The notes beneath the pieces are model-generated. The model searched no databases. It was given only the letters and a program-made list of their open reading frames with translations, and was not told the origin of the DNA. This document shows positions 17,152 through 27,341 of a stretch of DNA of 64,000 nt, piece after piece; position 1 is the stretch's first letter; each line of letters begins with the position of its first letter. Made by a program: the position numbers and the translations under genes. Location of the stretch: contig NZ_JAUYFU010000086.1 in the NCBI RefSeq assembly GCF_030689645.1, positions 1-64,000 on the forward strand, written 5' to 3'. This DNA is from Humidesulfovibrio sp. GTDB lineage: Bacteria > Desulfobacterota > Desulfovibrionia > Desulfovibrionales > Desulfovibrionaceae.

Positions 17152-18987
17152 ATGGAATTCTTGGCAAAAAACTTTCCTGATGCACCAGGCGTCTACCTCA
17201 TGAAAGATGCCTCCGGCAGGATCATCTATGTCGGCAAGGCGATCAGTCTGCGCAAGCGGCTGAGTTCATATTTTCGCGCCAGCGCCGACCACGGGCCCAA
17301 GACCAGAGCCCTGGTGGCGAAGATCAGCCACATCGATTTCCTCCTGGTATCCACTGAGAAGGAGGCCCTGCTCCTTGAGGAAAGTCTGATTAAGCAGCAC
17401 AGGCCGCGTTATAATATCGTGCTGCGTGACGACAAGCGCTCCTTGCTGTTCCGCTTGGATAAGGCGTCCGACTTCCCTCGGCTGACCATGACCCGCAACG
17501 TGGTGCGCGACGGCTCCGCGTATTTTGGTCCCTTTGCCTCGGCCACTGCGGCGCGGGCCACGCAAAAACTGGCTGGTCTCATCTTTCCCCTGCGGAAGTG
17601 TGCTGATCGAGTGTTCAGGAACCGCGTCAGGCCCTGCCTGTATCATCAGCTTGGTCAGTGTCTGGCTCCCTGCGTGCTCCCGGTTGATCGCGAGAGCTAC
17701 AGGCAGTTGGTGGCGCAGGTGGAGCAGTTTCTGTCGGGGCGCTCGCGCTCCCTGGTTCGATCCTTGCGCCGTAGAATGGACGAGGCGGCGCATGATCTGC
17801 GCTACGAGCAGGCCGCTCTGCTGCGCGATCAGGTCCGGGCCATCGAGTCCACGCTGGAAACTCAGGCCTCAGTGCTTCGCGACACCCTCGACCGGGATGT
17901 AATCGCCGTGGTCCAGCTTGCCGAGGACGGCCTTGGCGTTGGCGTTCTTTTCGTGCGCGGCGGAAAGTTGCTTGAGCAGAAGACCTATCACTGGCCCGGC
18001 CTTCGCATCGCCGAAGCCACGGATGCGCTGGAGAGCTTTTTGGCGCAGTTTTATGGCGCGCAACGGTACATCCCCGGACGCGTGGTGCTTTCGCATCCGC
18101 CTGAGACAGGATCCTTGGCGGAGGTTCTTGCCGAGCGCCGGGGCGGACAGTGCCGACTGGCCGCTCCGCGTGGGCCGGATGAGCGCAGGCTCATGGACAT
18201 GGCAGCCAACCTGGCGCGCACGGCCCACCGCAAGGACGGCGCGCAGGACGTGGCCTCGGCGTTGGAGCAGGCCCTTGATTTGCCAGGCCCGCCGCTGCGC
18301 ATCGAGTGCGTGGACATTTCGCACCTCTCCGGCCATGGCGTGCGCGCCGGGTTGGTGGTTTTCGAGAACGGCGAGGAGCGCAAGGAGGCCTATCGCGCCT
18401 ACGCTCTCCCGGCGGCGGAGGGAACCGGCGACGACTACGCGGCCCTTGCCCAGTGGGCGCAACGCCGGGTCGATTCCGGTCCGCCTTGGCCGGACCTGTT
18501 GCTCATCGACGGCGGACGCGGCCAGTTGGCCGCAGTGACAACGGCCCTTGCTCAGGCCCAGCACGATGCCGCCCAGGAACGCGCGTCAATTGAGTGTGCC
18601 TCTATCGCCAAAGGACCAAGCCGCCGCGCGGGCGAGCTGGAGGACCGTGTGTTTCGCCCAGGCCGACGCAATCCCGTGGCGCTCAAGCCCGGCAGTCCGG
18701 CCTTGCTGTTTTTGCAGCGCGTGCGCGATGCGGCCCACCGCTTCGTTATCGGTCGGGGCAGGGCGGCCACCCGCAAGCGCTCCCTGGCTGGAGAGCTTAT
18801 CTCCCTGCCGGGCGTGGGGCAGAAGACCGTGCGCCAGCTCTTTGATCATTTCGGCACCATCGCGGCCATCAAGGCTGCGGATGTTTCAGCGCTTTCCGCC
18901 GTGCCAGGCCTTGGGCTCAAGCGTGCGGAAAAGTTGCGCCAGGCGCTGGATGCCCTTGCCGCAACAGCGAAGCCTCGCGCGACTTGA
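17152..18987 (+). CDS. uvrC: Excinuclease ABC subunit C
   Basis: A 611-aa nucleotide-excision-repair endonuclease. The start at 17152 (MEFLAKNFPDAPGVYLMKD) has GGAG five nt upstream and matches the family; the ORF-track extension is unneeded. Domains in order are a GIY-YIG nuclease (GVYLMKDASGRIIYVGKAIS, residues about 12-90), a UVR motif near residue 205 (MDEAAHDLRYEQAALLRDQV), an RNase H-like nuclease core (IECVDISHLSGHGVRAGLVV and LLLIDGGRGQL) and C-terminal helix-hairpin-helix repeats (LPGVGQKTVRQLFDHF). It makes both incisions around a DNA lesion together with UvrB. It is the only plus-strand gene between porin 3 and the TetR gene. Confidence 0.95.
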   Translation: MEFLAKNFPDAPGVYLMKDASGRIIYVGKAISLRKRLSSYFRASADHGPKTRALVAKISHIDFLLVSTEKEALLLEESLIKQHRPRYNIVLRDDKRSLLFRLDKASDFPRLTMTRNVVRDGSAYFGPFASATAARATQKLAGLIFPLRKCADRVFRNRVRPCLYHQLGQCLAPCVLPVDRESYRQLVAQVEQFLSGRSRSLVRSLRRRMDEAAHDLRYEQAALLRDQVRAIESTLETQASVLRDTLDRDVIAVVQLAEDGLGVGVLFVRGGKLLEQKTYHWPGLRIAEATDALESFLAQFYGAQRYIPGRVVLSHPPETGSLAEVLAERRGGQCRLAAPRGPDERRLMDMAANLARTAHRKDGAQDVASALEQALDLPGPPLRIECVDISHLSGHGVRAGLVVFENGEERKEAYRAYALPAAEGTGDDYAALAQWAQRRVDSGPPWPDLLLIDGGRGQLAAVTTALAQAQHDAAQERASIECASIAKGPSRRAGELEDRVFRPGRRNPVALKPGSPALLFLQRVRDAAHRFVIGRGRAATRKRSLAGELISLPGVGQKTVRQLFDHFGTIAAIKAADVSALSAVPGLGLKRAEKLRQALDALAATAKPRAT

Positions 18988-19225
18988 TGCGCCTGCTGCT
19001 TCAGCCAGTTCGATCCGTAAGGTTCGGGCTTTGCACCGCTTCTGACGGTGCATCATGTCCACATGGAAGCCAGGGCTTGAATCTGGCCCAGCAAGAGCAT
19101 GCCACGCAACTTTCTGGCCTGGCCCCTATCATTATATATAGGAACTGTCTGAAAGCCTGGTTCACGACAACGTGGCCGGATTCAGGGCGCAGCGGGGCTG
19201 CATGCCGCGAAGCGCACTGGGGCGC

Positions 19226-19906
19226 TTATTCCACGTCGACGCTTTCGCCGGGCTGAATGCTCACGAGGTTGACTCCCGGCGCGTGCTCCTTGAGGGCCGT
19301 TGCAAAGGCTTCGGTATTTTGCGCAAGGACGGGAAAGGTGCCCCAGTGCATGGGCGCGACGTTTCGGCAGCCTAGGAACGAACAGGCTACTGCAGCCTCG
19401 GCTGCGTCCATGGTGAACCAGCCGCCGATGGGCAAAACGGCCAGGTCGATGTCGAAGAAGCGGCGGAACAGCTTCATGTCCGAGAACAGGGCTGTGTCGC
19501 CGGAATGATAGGCGCAGAATCCGCCGGGGAAGGTCATGATGTAGCCTGCGGGCGAGCCCGTTGGCGCGGAATGGATGGCCTGGACCATCTTCACATGCAC
19601 TCCGGCTGCCACCACTGTGCCGCCAATATTCATGCCCAGGATCTGCGCGCCGGGCACTCCCTGCTCCTGCATTTTCGCCGCAAGGTCGAAAATGCACACC
19701 AGCTTGGCGCCTGTGGCCTTGCAGATGACCACGGTCTGGCCGATGTGGTCGCCATGGTCGTGGGTCAGCAGCACCGCGTCGATCTTGCCCACGGCCTGCC
19801 AGTCCGAAGGGGCCTTTGGGTTGCCCTCAAAGAACGGGTCGATGAGCACCCGCACGCCGTCCGCTTCAAACAGGAAATTGGAATGGCCGAACCAGGTAAG
19901 CTTCAT
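19226..19906 (-). CDS. UPF0173-type metal-dependent hydrolase (MBL fold)
   Basis: A 226-aa protein with the metallo-beta-lactamase fold. MKLTWFGHSNFLFEADGVRVLIDPFF is the signature start of the UPF0173 family, and LLTHDHGDHIGQ gives the HxHxDH metal site. Further histidines sit in AYHSGDTALF and PMHWGTF. The substrate is unknown; relatives are annotated only as hydrolases. It lies 13 nt upstream of ubiX-side sequence on the minus strand, directly after ubiX, and is convergent with uvrC across a 238-nt spacer in which I see no gene. Confidence 0.88.
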   Translation of the reverse strand: MKLTWFGHSNFLFEADGVRVLIDPFFEGNPKAPSDWQAVGKIDAVLLTHDHGDHIGQTVVICKATGAKLVCIFDLAAKMQEQGVPGAQILGMNIGGTVVAAGVHVKMVQAIHSAPTGSPAGYIMTFPGGFCAYHSGDTALFSDMKLFRRFFDIDLAVLPIGGWFTMDAAEAAVACSFLGCRNVAPMHWGTFPVLAQNTEAFATALKEHAPGVNLVSIQPGESVDVE

Positions 19907-19919
19907 GGCCGTGTCCCCC

Positions 19920-20486
19920 TTATTCTCCCCAGCGCTTGAACAGATCGTGGCCGATGTCCATCTGGTCGAGCACGCGCCCGGCCAGTTGGTTCACCATGTC
20001 CTCAATGGTCTTGGGCTTATGGTAGAAGCCGGGGCTGGCTGGCACGATGTCCGCGCCGGCCTCTTTGGCCGCGAGCATGTTCTTGATGTGGATGAGGCTT
20101 AAGGGGGTCTCGCGTGTGACCAGGATCAGGCGCTTGCCTTCCTTAAGCGTCACGTCCGCTGCGCGGTGGATGAGGTTGGTGCCGAAGCCCTGGGCGATGG
20201 CCGCTAGGCTCGCCATGGAGCAGGGGCAGACGATCATGCCTGCATGACGCCAGGAGCCGCTGGCCGGACCAGCCGCGATGTCTTTCTCAGAGTACGACGT
20301 GTGCGCTAAGGCCGTCAGATCCTCAGGCCGGAAGTCCGACTCCAGAGCGATGACTTTTTTCGCTGCTTCCGAAAGGATCAGGTGCAGTTCGACGTCCGGG
20401 CTCGCACTCAGGGCGCGGGCGATGGCCATGGCGTACTGCGGGCCGCTGGCTCCGGTCACAGCGAGGAGAATGCGTCGTGTGGTCAT
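19920..20486 (-). CDS. ubiX: Flavin prenyltransferase UbiX
   Basis: A 188-aa protein from ATG 20486 (MTTRRILLAVTGASGPQYAM), preceded by AAGGGA. It prenylates FMN with dimethylallyl phosphate to make prenylated FMN, the cofactor of UbiD decarboxylases. Diagnostic segments are the Gly-Ala-Ser-Gly flavin loop, MIVCPCSMASLAAIAQGFGTNLIHRAAD and KRLILVTRETPLSLIHIKNM. A ubiD gene lies 1.2 kb upstream on the same strand, with the endonuclease I gene between, so the pair probably acts together in (mena)quinone or aromatic-acid metabolism (inference). Confidence 0.93.
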   Translation of the reverse strand: MTTRRILLAVTGASGPQYAMAIARALSASPDVELHLILSEAAKKVIALESDFRPEDLTALAHTSYSEKDIAAGPASGSWRHAGMIVCPCSMASLAAIAQGFGTNLIHRAADVTLKEGKRLILVTRETPLSLIHIKNMLAAKEAGADIVPASPGFYHKPKTIEDMVNQLAGRVLDQMDIGHDLFKRWGE

Positions 20487-20610
20487 GGTTCCCTTTCGCC
20501 GGTCTTTCATTTTCCGGCAATTTACAGAGTAAGAAAACTCTGCGTGATTTGCAATGCGTGGCGGCGATTGAGGTACGGTGATTCGGTGTGTTTCCGGCGC
20601 AGCGTGGCTG

Positions 20611-21438
20611 TTATTGCCAGAGCCCGGCCTGCTCGCACTTCTGCTTGACCATGGGATTCTCGTTGCTCTGCAAGGCTTCGATGCGTTTGGCGCGGGTGCA
20701 TTCCCACTGGTCCACGGGGTGCATCCGGTCCCAGGCGTCCATCAACTGCTCTTGCTGGCGGCTCATCTCAAATCGCGGGTAGGCCCAGGCCATGTACTTT
20801 ACGCTGCGGGCGATTGTGCCCCGTGCGTGCTCTGGTGGTTCGACCTTGTTCCCTTCGATCTTCACCGCGCAAGAACCGAAGGTGTTCGGCGTTCCGGGAA
20901 GCATCGCATAGTTGAAGTTGCTGCGCATGGCGTTCACCGCGCCGATGGCCGGGTAGAGATTGTACATGTCCGCCTGCATCAGCCGGTATTCCTTGCTGAC
21001 CCTCTCCGCGCATTTTCTGCCCTTGAACGGGCCGCGCTTGTCTTGACATTCTGGGGCGCCATCGCGCCATTCCGAAAACGTGCGGCCAAAGTTTTCCGCT
21101 GGAACCACGTGCTCCCACTCGATCCGGGAGGCCCGGGCCTTGTGCTTTGCCGCGGTGAACCCAGGCGGAAGGCTTACGGCGCCGTCCGCATCAAAGGAAG
21201 CCTGGCAATACAGGGTGGTGCGGTGGTCGTGGTAAACGAGGCGCTCAAGCTTCCGCTTGGCGTCTTGGAAAGAGTCCTCGCGCGTGTTGCCCCTGGGCTG
21301 GGCGATCTCCTGAGGCTTCTGCTTGGCTTTGCGCTCCTTGTCCGTGTCGCCGCAGGACAACAGGGCGAGGGCCGCCAGCAGGCACGCCAGCAGCGTGGCG
21401 AGGCGTCTCGCGGCTTGGGCGGCTGCGTTTGGCGTCAT
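20611..21438 (-). CDS. Endonuclease I family nuclease, predicted lipoprotein
   Basis: A 275-aa protein from ATG 21438, with GGAG seven nt upstream. The N-terminus is a hydrophobic signal with a lipobox-like LALLSC, so it may be a lipoprotein. The catalytic region contains RIEWEHVVPAENFGR (the conserved His of the beta-beta-alpha-metal nucleases) and DMYNLYPAIGAVNAMRSNFNY, which match endonuclease I (EndA/Vvn). Family members degrade double-stranded DNA in the periplasm or outside the cell. The Lys-rich stretch after the lipobox probably forms a linker. A cluster of hairpins separates it from ubiD. Confidence 0.88.
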   Translation of the reverse strand: MTPNAAAQAARRLATLLACLLAALALLSCGDTDKERKAKQKPQEIAQPRGNTREDSFQDAKRKLERLVYHDHRTTLYCQASFDADGAVSLPPGFTAAKHKARASRIEWEHVVPAENFGRTFSEWRDGAPECQDKRGPFKGRKCAERVSKEYRLMQADMYNLYPAIGAVNAMRSNFNYAMLPGTPNTFGSCAVKIEGNKVEPPEHARGTIARSVKYMAWAYPRFEMSRQQEQLMDAWDRMHPVDQWECTRAKRIEALQSNENPMVKQKCEQAGLWQ

Positions 21439-21489
21439 CTGGGGCTCCGGCTGGTGAGTGGGTTGGGGAGGAGGGGATGCCTCCGGCGG

Positions 21490-21644
21490 CCAGGGGGCAT
21501 GCGCCCCCTGGACCCGCAGGCCATCGTTCCGGGGCAAGGCCCCGGAACGATGGGACAGGTCAGGTCATGGCGGCAGGGGGTGATGCCGTGTTTAAATGGG
21601 CACGCCCCCCCCTAATGGGATCCCAAAGGGCGAATGCCCTTTGG
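21490..21644. repeat. Cluster of three perfect palindromic hairpins
   Basis: Three inverted repeats lie in 155 nt between endonuclease I and ubiD: CCAGGGGGC-ATGC-GCCCCCTGG (21490-21511), CATCGTTCCGGGGC-AAG-GCCCCGGAACGATG (21522-21552, 14-bp perfect stem) and CCAAAGGGC-GAAT-GCCCTTTGG (21623-21644). None is followed by a T-run. They look like a REP-type intergenic element or mRNA 3'-end stabilisers downstream of ubiD. Other copies in the genome cannot be checked here. Confidence 0.75.
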
Positions 21645-21673
21645 CCCCCGGAGGGTATTCTCTTCTCTTCCCG

Positions 21674-23119
21674 TTACAGCCCCAGATCCTTCCACAGCGC
21701 GTCGATGCGGGACTTGACGCCCTCGTCCATGTGCAGGGTGTCCGGCCACTCGCGGTGGTGTCCGTCCTCCGGGCCTTTCTTGGTGGCGTCGATGCCCATC
21801 TTTCCGCCGTAGAAGGCCAGGGGAGAAGCATGGTCCAGGGCGTCCAGCGGGCCGTCGAGGATGGCGATGTCGCGCCTGGGGTCCACGTTGTTGCCGATGC
21901 GCCAGAGCACCTCGGACACGTTCTGCACGTTGATGTTCTTGTCCACCACCACGATGATCTTGGTGAACATCATCTGGCCCATGCCCCACAGGGCGTACAT
22001 GACCTTGCGGGCTTGGCCGGGGTAGCGCTTGTCGATGGAGACGAAGCAGAGGTTGTGGAACACGCCCTCCAGGGGCAGGTTCATGTCCACGATTTCCGGC
22101 AGCTGCTTCTTGATGAGCGGCAGGAACAGGCGCTCCGTGGCCTTGCCCATGAAGCAGTCCTCCATGGGCGGGGGGCCGACGAGGGTGGCCGGGTAGATGG
22201 CGTCGTGCCTGTGGGTCAGGGCGGTGACGTGGAACACCGGGTAGTTGTCGGCCAGGGAGTAGTAGCCCGTGTGGTCACCGAAGGGGCCTTCGCGGCGGCG
22301 CTCGCCCGGATCAACGTAGCCTTCCAGCACGAACTGGCTGGTGGCGGGCACTTCGAGGTCCACGGTCTTGCACTTCACCAGCTCCACCGGCTGGTTGCGC
22401 AGGAACCCGGCGAAGAGCATCTCGTCGATCTCGTCGGGGATGGGCGCGGTTGCTGCGTAGGTCACTGCCGGATCCGGGCCGATGGCCACGGCGACCTCAA
22501 GGCGTTTGCCAGCCTTCTCGGCCAAGTGGTAGTGATAGGCCCCGCCCTTGTGGCGGTGCCAGTGCATTCCGGTTGTGTTTTTGTCGAACACCTGCATGCG
22601 GTACATGCCTGCGTTGCGCACCCCGGTTTCCGGATTCTTTGTGAACACCACGGGCAGGGTGATGAACGGGCCGGCATCGCCCGGCCAGGTGGTCAGCACG
22701 GGCATGATGGACAGGTCCACCTGGTCGCCGGTGTAGACGACATCCTGGCAGCAGCCCTTCTTCACGTGGTCTGGGAAGATGTTCGTGAGCTTGGAGAGCT
22801 TGGGGATCATCTGCAGCTTTTTGATGATGCCGTCAGGCCGCTCGATCTCCAGGTACTCGTGGATTCGTTCACCCAGGGCGTCCAGATTCTCGGAATCCAG
22901 CGCCATGTTCATGCGCACATAGGAGCCGTACATGTTGGTAAGAACCGGAAATTTCGAACCCTTCGCCTTTTCGAACAGCAGGGCCGGGCCGAATTTCTTG
23001 CTTACGCGGTCTGTCACCTCAGCTATCTCGAGGTTGGGGTCCAGCTCGGCATCGATGCGCTTCAGTTCGCCTTTGCGGTCAAGATGCTTGAGAAATTCCT
23101 GTAAATCCTTGTAGGGCAT
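21674..23119 (-). CDS. ubiD: UbiD family (menaquinone-type) decarboxylase
   Basis: A 481-aa prenylated-FMN-dependent decarboxylase. The N-terminus MPYKDLQEFLKHLDRKGELKRI is standard for UbiD. The active-site region RRREGPFGDHTGYYSL carries the Glu and Arg residues of the family, and PPMEDCFMGKATERLF is also diagnostic. It would remove the carboxyl group of a hydroxybenzoate-like or naphthoate substrate. Whether that is a quinone precursor or an aromatic growth substrate cannot be decided from sequence. It is divergent from the TetR-type regulator, with a palindromic operator in the shared intergenic region. Confidence 0.92.
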   Translation of the reverse strand: MPYKDLQEFLKHLDRKGELKRIDAELDPNLEIAEVTDRVSKKFGPALLFEKAKGSKFPVLTNMYGSYVRMNMALDSENLDALGERIHEYLEIERPDGIIKKLQMIPKLSKLTNIFPDHVKKGCCQDVVYTGDQVDLSIMPVLTTWPGDAGPFITLPVVFTKNPETGVRNAGMYRMQVFDKNTTGMHWHRHKGGAYHYHLAEKAGKRLEVAVAIGPDPAVTYAATAPIPDEIDEMLFAGFLRNQPVELVKCKTVDLEVPATSQFVLEGYVDPGERRREGPFGDHTGYYSLADNYPVFHVTALTHRHDAIYPATLVGPPPMEDCFMGKATERLFLPLIKKQLPEIVDMNLPLEGVFHNLCFVSIDKRYPGQARKVMYALWGMGQMMFTKIIVVVDKNINVQNVSEVLWRIGNNVDPRRDIAILDGPLDALDHASPLAFYGGKMGIDATKKGPEDGHHREWPDTLHMDEGVKSRIDALWKDLGL

Positions 23120-23226
23120 GGAGTCCTCGTAGGTTTATGTTTCTCGCACACTATCAAAGGCGAACCCAGTCTGACAAGGGAGCAGGCTGCAACCGAGATG
23201 CCCCTTGACAGTGTAAAAACAAAAAT

Positions 23227-23241
23227 TTAAACAATGTTTAA
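23227..23241. promoter_or_regulatory. Palindromic operator overlapping the tetR-type promoter
   Basis: TTAAACA-A-TGTTTAA is a perfect 15-nt palindrome. It overlaps the expected -10 region of a plus-strand promoter whose -35 TTGACA is at 23205-23210. It lies 51 nt before the regulator's start and between the divergent ubiD and regulator genes, so autorepression and possible control of ubiD are likely (inference). Confidence 0.6.
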
Positions 23242-23292
23242 CGGGTGTGTGATCCCTTAACGGCCCTTTTTATGCCAAAGATGGAGAACGCC

Positions 23293-23931
23293 ATGACCAT
23301 GCAGTCTGATTCTGGAACCAAGGCGCGGCTGCTTGCGGCCGCTCGGGTGCAGTTCGCCCTGCACGGCGGCAAGGAGGCCACGGTGCGTGACATCTGCGCC
23401 CAGGCCGGGGCCAATGTCGCCGCTGTAAATTACCACTTCGGCGGCAAGGAAAAGCTGTTCATGGCGGTGCTCATGGCCTTTCTGGACGAAGCCCAGGCCA
23501 AGTACCCGGTGCATATGGGGCTTGGGCCGGATGCTTCGCCCCAGGAGCGCCTCAAGGCCTACATCCGCTCCTTGCTGTACCGCCTCATGGGCGATGGCGA
23601 TCCGGTGAACGAGAGGCTGGGGCAGCTTTTGAGCGCGGAATTCATCGAGCCCTCTGAACATTTTGAGATTGTCACCGAGCGCCACGTAGCCCCCCATCAT
23701 GAGGCCCTTCTCGGCATTCTGCGCGAACTCTTGCCTGATGCGGAGGGGCGCACCATTCATCTGTGCGCAGCCGGGGTGGTGGGGCATTGCCTGCTTTTTG
23801 ACAACGCTAAGCAGGTCATACGCACCCTGTACCCCGAAATTGCGCTGGAGAAGCTTGGCGTTGAACTGGTGGCGGACTTCGTGTTTCGCTATGCCCAGGC
23901 AGGCATCTCCCGTATGGGCGAACCCACCTAA
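23293..23931 (+). CDS. TetR-family regulator with CerR-type C-terminal domain
   Basis: A 212-aa repressor. The start at ATG 23293 (MTMQSDSG) is preferred because GGAG sits six nt upstream; earlier ATGs at 23272 and 23281 have poor sites. The N-terminal helix-turn-helix is clear: AARVQFALHGGKEATVRDIC followed by GANVAAVNYHFGGKEKLF. The C-terminal part (DPVNERLGQLLSAEFIEPSEHF) resembles the DUF1956/CerR ligand domain. It probably binds the TTAAACA-A-TGTTTAA palindrome upstream of its own gene. The effector is unknown. Confidence 0.88.
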   Translation: MTMQSDSGTKARLLAAARVQFALHGGKEATVRDICAQAGANVAAVNYHFGGKEKLFMAVLMAFLDEAQAKYPVHMGLGPDASPQERLKAYIRSLLYRLMGDGDPVNERLGQLLSAEFIEPSEHFEIVTERHVAPHHEALLGILRELLPDAEGRTIHLCAAGVVGHCLLFDNAKQVIRTLYPEIALEKLGVELVADFVFRYAQAGISRMGEPT

Positions 23932-23962
23932 AAAACATGCGTGTTGAATGTTTCGCAAAAGC

Positions 23963-23997
23963 GACCCCCCTGCCTGGGCGTTTCAGGCAGGGGGGTC
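23963..23997. terminator. Bidirectional terminator between the TetR-type gene and glnB
   Basis: A perfect 13-bp inverted repeat, GACCCCCCTGCCT/AGGCAGGGGGGTC, has a 9-nt loop. It has T-rich flanks both ways (CTTGAGTTT on plus, GCTTTTGC on minus) and is placed between two convergent genes. Confidence 0.85.
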
Positions 23998-24064
23998 TTG
24001 AGTTTGGGCGGGCGTGCAGGTCCCTCTTCCCGGACGCCCGCGCCGCAAGGGAGGGGAGAGTTTT

Positions 24065-25995
<1,931 letters not shown>

Positions 25996-26040
25996 GCTGC
26001 CTCCGATGAGATTGGATTGAAACGGCCTTTGCATGTCTAG

Positions 26041-26056
26041 GGCAAGAACTGAGCCA
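26041..26056 (-). promoter_or_regulatory. Sigma-54 (RpoN) promoter of amt-glnB
   Basis: The minus strand reads TGGCTC-AGTTC-TTGCC, which matches the -24/-12 consensus TGGCAC-N5-TTGC(A/T) with correct GG-GC spacing. The predicted transcription start is about 35 nt upstream of the amt ATG. Nitrogen-regulated sigma-54 control of amt-glnK is well known in proteobacteria. Confidence 0.75.
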
Positions 26057-26925
26057 ATGATGTAATTATGAGAAATCATAGGTTATGTTTGATAATTTGG
26101 AAAACTCTCCTGTCACAAAAAATTACATTATTGTTGTTTTTTGTACTTTTCTGTAGATATGTTCTTGCTCACTATGTTTGGTGTCACGCTTAACAGACAA
26201 AGATAATGCACTTATATAGTTCGATTTTATGTTCTAGTTATTAATTGTGCACACTAAGAGTAGTACGCTGGTTCAAGGTTTCTCTCCTTTTTTTGGTATA
26301 TTTTGATGTTGGGCTGCTTTTCCTGCTTCCGAATGGTGTGTGTCGGTTAATGTCCATAATTAAAAGGAATATTGAGAGCCTGCCTTGTGGATTGTCTCGA
26401 ATATGCAGGGGTGATTTTCCTGTTGATATTTTTTGTGACTATTACGTAAATGTGTAATGTGCGAGATCTGTTGCTTTGAATACCTCGAAATCTGTCTTTT
26501 GTCTGATTCGTGTTGTCTGCGCTCGTCGTCATCGTTTAAGCGTGTGGCGACATTTGTCTGTTCCGTTCGAACGGTAAGGAGTGCGCCTGCCGCAATGCCC
26601 CGATTTTTGTTCCCTCGCCGCGAGATCTAGGCTATCAGCCCTGAAAGCGGGGCGCGGGCTTGACTTCTGCGCCCTGAGCATCATTTTCCCATAGAGATGC
26701 AGCAACTCTGTGCCGCCAGGGGCATGGTGTGCTTTGATTGTGGGCCTCGCCGGATTGTTACGGGTATCGAATTGCTGAGATTTGTTTTTCGATATTCTTT
26801 GACGCGCTGAGCGTCGCGCTGGTTGGATGTGTCTCACGTATTTTGCGCTAGCCTGTTTCTTGGGGTTTTACAAAACCCTTTGGGTAGGATATTTAAAAAG
26901 TCAGCCAAACCCTCTGGAGGACATC
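26057..26925. other. Gene-free stretch, AT-rich in its first 500 nt
   Basis: No convincing gene lies between the amt promoter and tatA. From about 26060 to 26560 the sequence is far richer in A and T than its surroundings. It holds a 70-aa plus-strand frame (26245-26457) that has no family resemblance and no good ribosome-binding site. The stretch probably contains activator sites for the sigma-54 promoter. A palindrome, GGGTTTT-AC-AAAACCC, at 26863-26878 lies in the tatA leader. Confidence 0.5.
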
Positions 26926-27216
26926 ATGCTTGGCGAACTCTTTCAGCCCATGCATCTGCTTTTGATCCTGGTCATCGCCTTGTTGCTGTTCGGTCCCGGC
27001 AAGCTGCCGCAGATCGCCGCCAATATGGGCAAAAGCATTCGTGAGTTCAAATCCGCGCTTTCAGCGCCCGATGAAGTGAAGGTTGCGGCTCCGCCTCAGC
27101 AGGCAGAGGCCCAGCCTCAAGCGGCACAGCCTGCGCAGGCTGCTGCTCAGCCCGTGCAGCCCCCTCAGGCAGCTGCACAGGCAGAGGCTCCGAAGCAGGA
27201 GCAGAAGAGCGCGTAA
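26926..27216 (+). CDS. tatA: Twin-arginine translocase subunit TatA
   Basis: A 96-aa protein from ATG 26926, with a perfect GGAGG six nt upstream. It has one N-terminal membrane helix (LLLILVIALLLFGPGKLPQI) with the FGP hinge, then an amphipathic helix (NMGKSIREFKSALS), as in TatA/E. The C-terminal half is a low-complexity Gln/Ala/Pro tail. TatA forms the variable-size pore that exports folded, often cofactor-loaded proteins. No tatB or tatC is nearby, a common separated arrangement in Desulfovibrio. TatB is a less likely alternative because the amphipathic helix is short. Confidence 0.9.
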   Translation: MLGELFQPMHLLLILVIALLLFGPGKLPQIAANMGKSIREFKSALSAPDEVKVAAPPQQAEAQPQAAQPAQAAAQPVQPPQAAAQAEAPKQEQKSA

Positions 27217-27259
27217 GTGGCTTACGACCTTTCGAGTTTATGGGTTCCCGTAGGAAAAA

Positions 27260-27298
27260 ACCCGGGCCAGACAACCGTGAGTCACGGCTGGCCCGGGT
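27260..27298. terminator. Hairpin between tatA and the DedA gene
   Basis: An outer 11-bp stem, ACCCGGGCCAG/CTGGCCCGGGT, encloses a second palindrome, CCGTGA-G-TCACGG. The T-run lies on the minus-strand side only, so it is an imperfect terminator for tatA, although its position suits one. Confidence 0.6.
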
Positions 27299-27341
27299 CA
27301 CTTGATTGCAACGTCTGTTTCTTAAAGCCTGGAGCCGCCGC

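Noticed and set aside
26245-26457. 70-aa plus-strand frame in the AT-rich block
   Set aside because: It has no good ribosome-binding site and no family resemblance, and AT-rich sequence makes chance hydrophobic frames likely.
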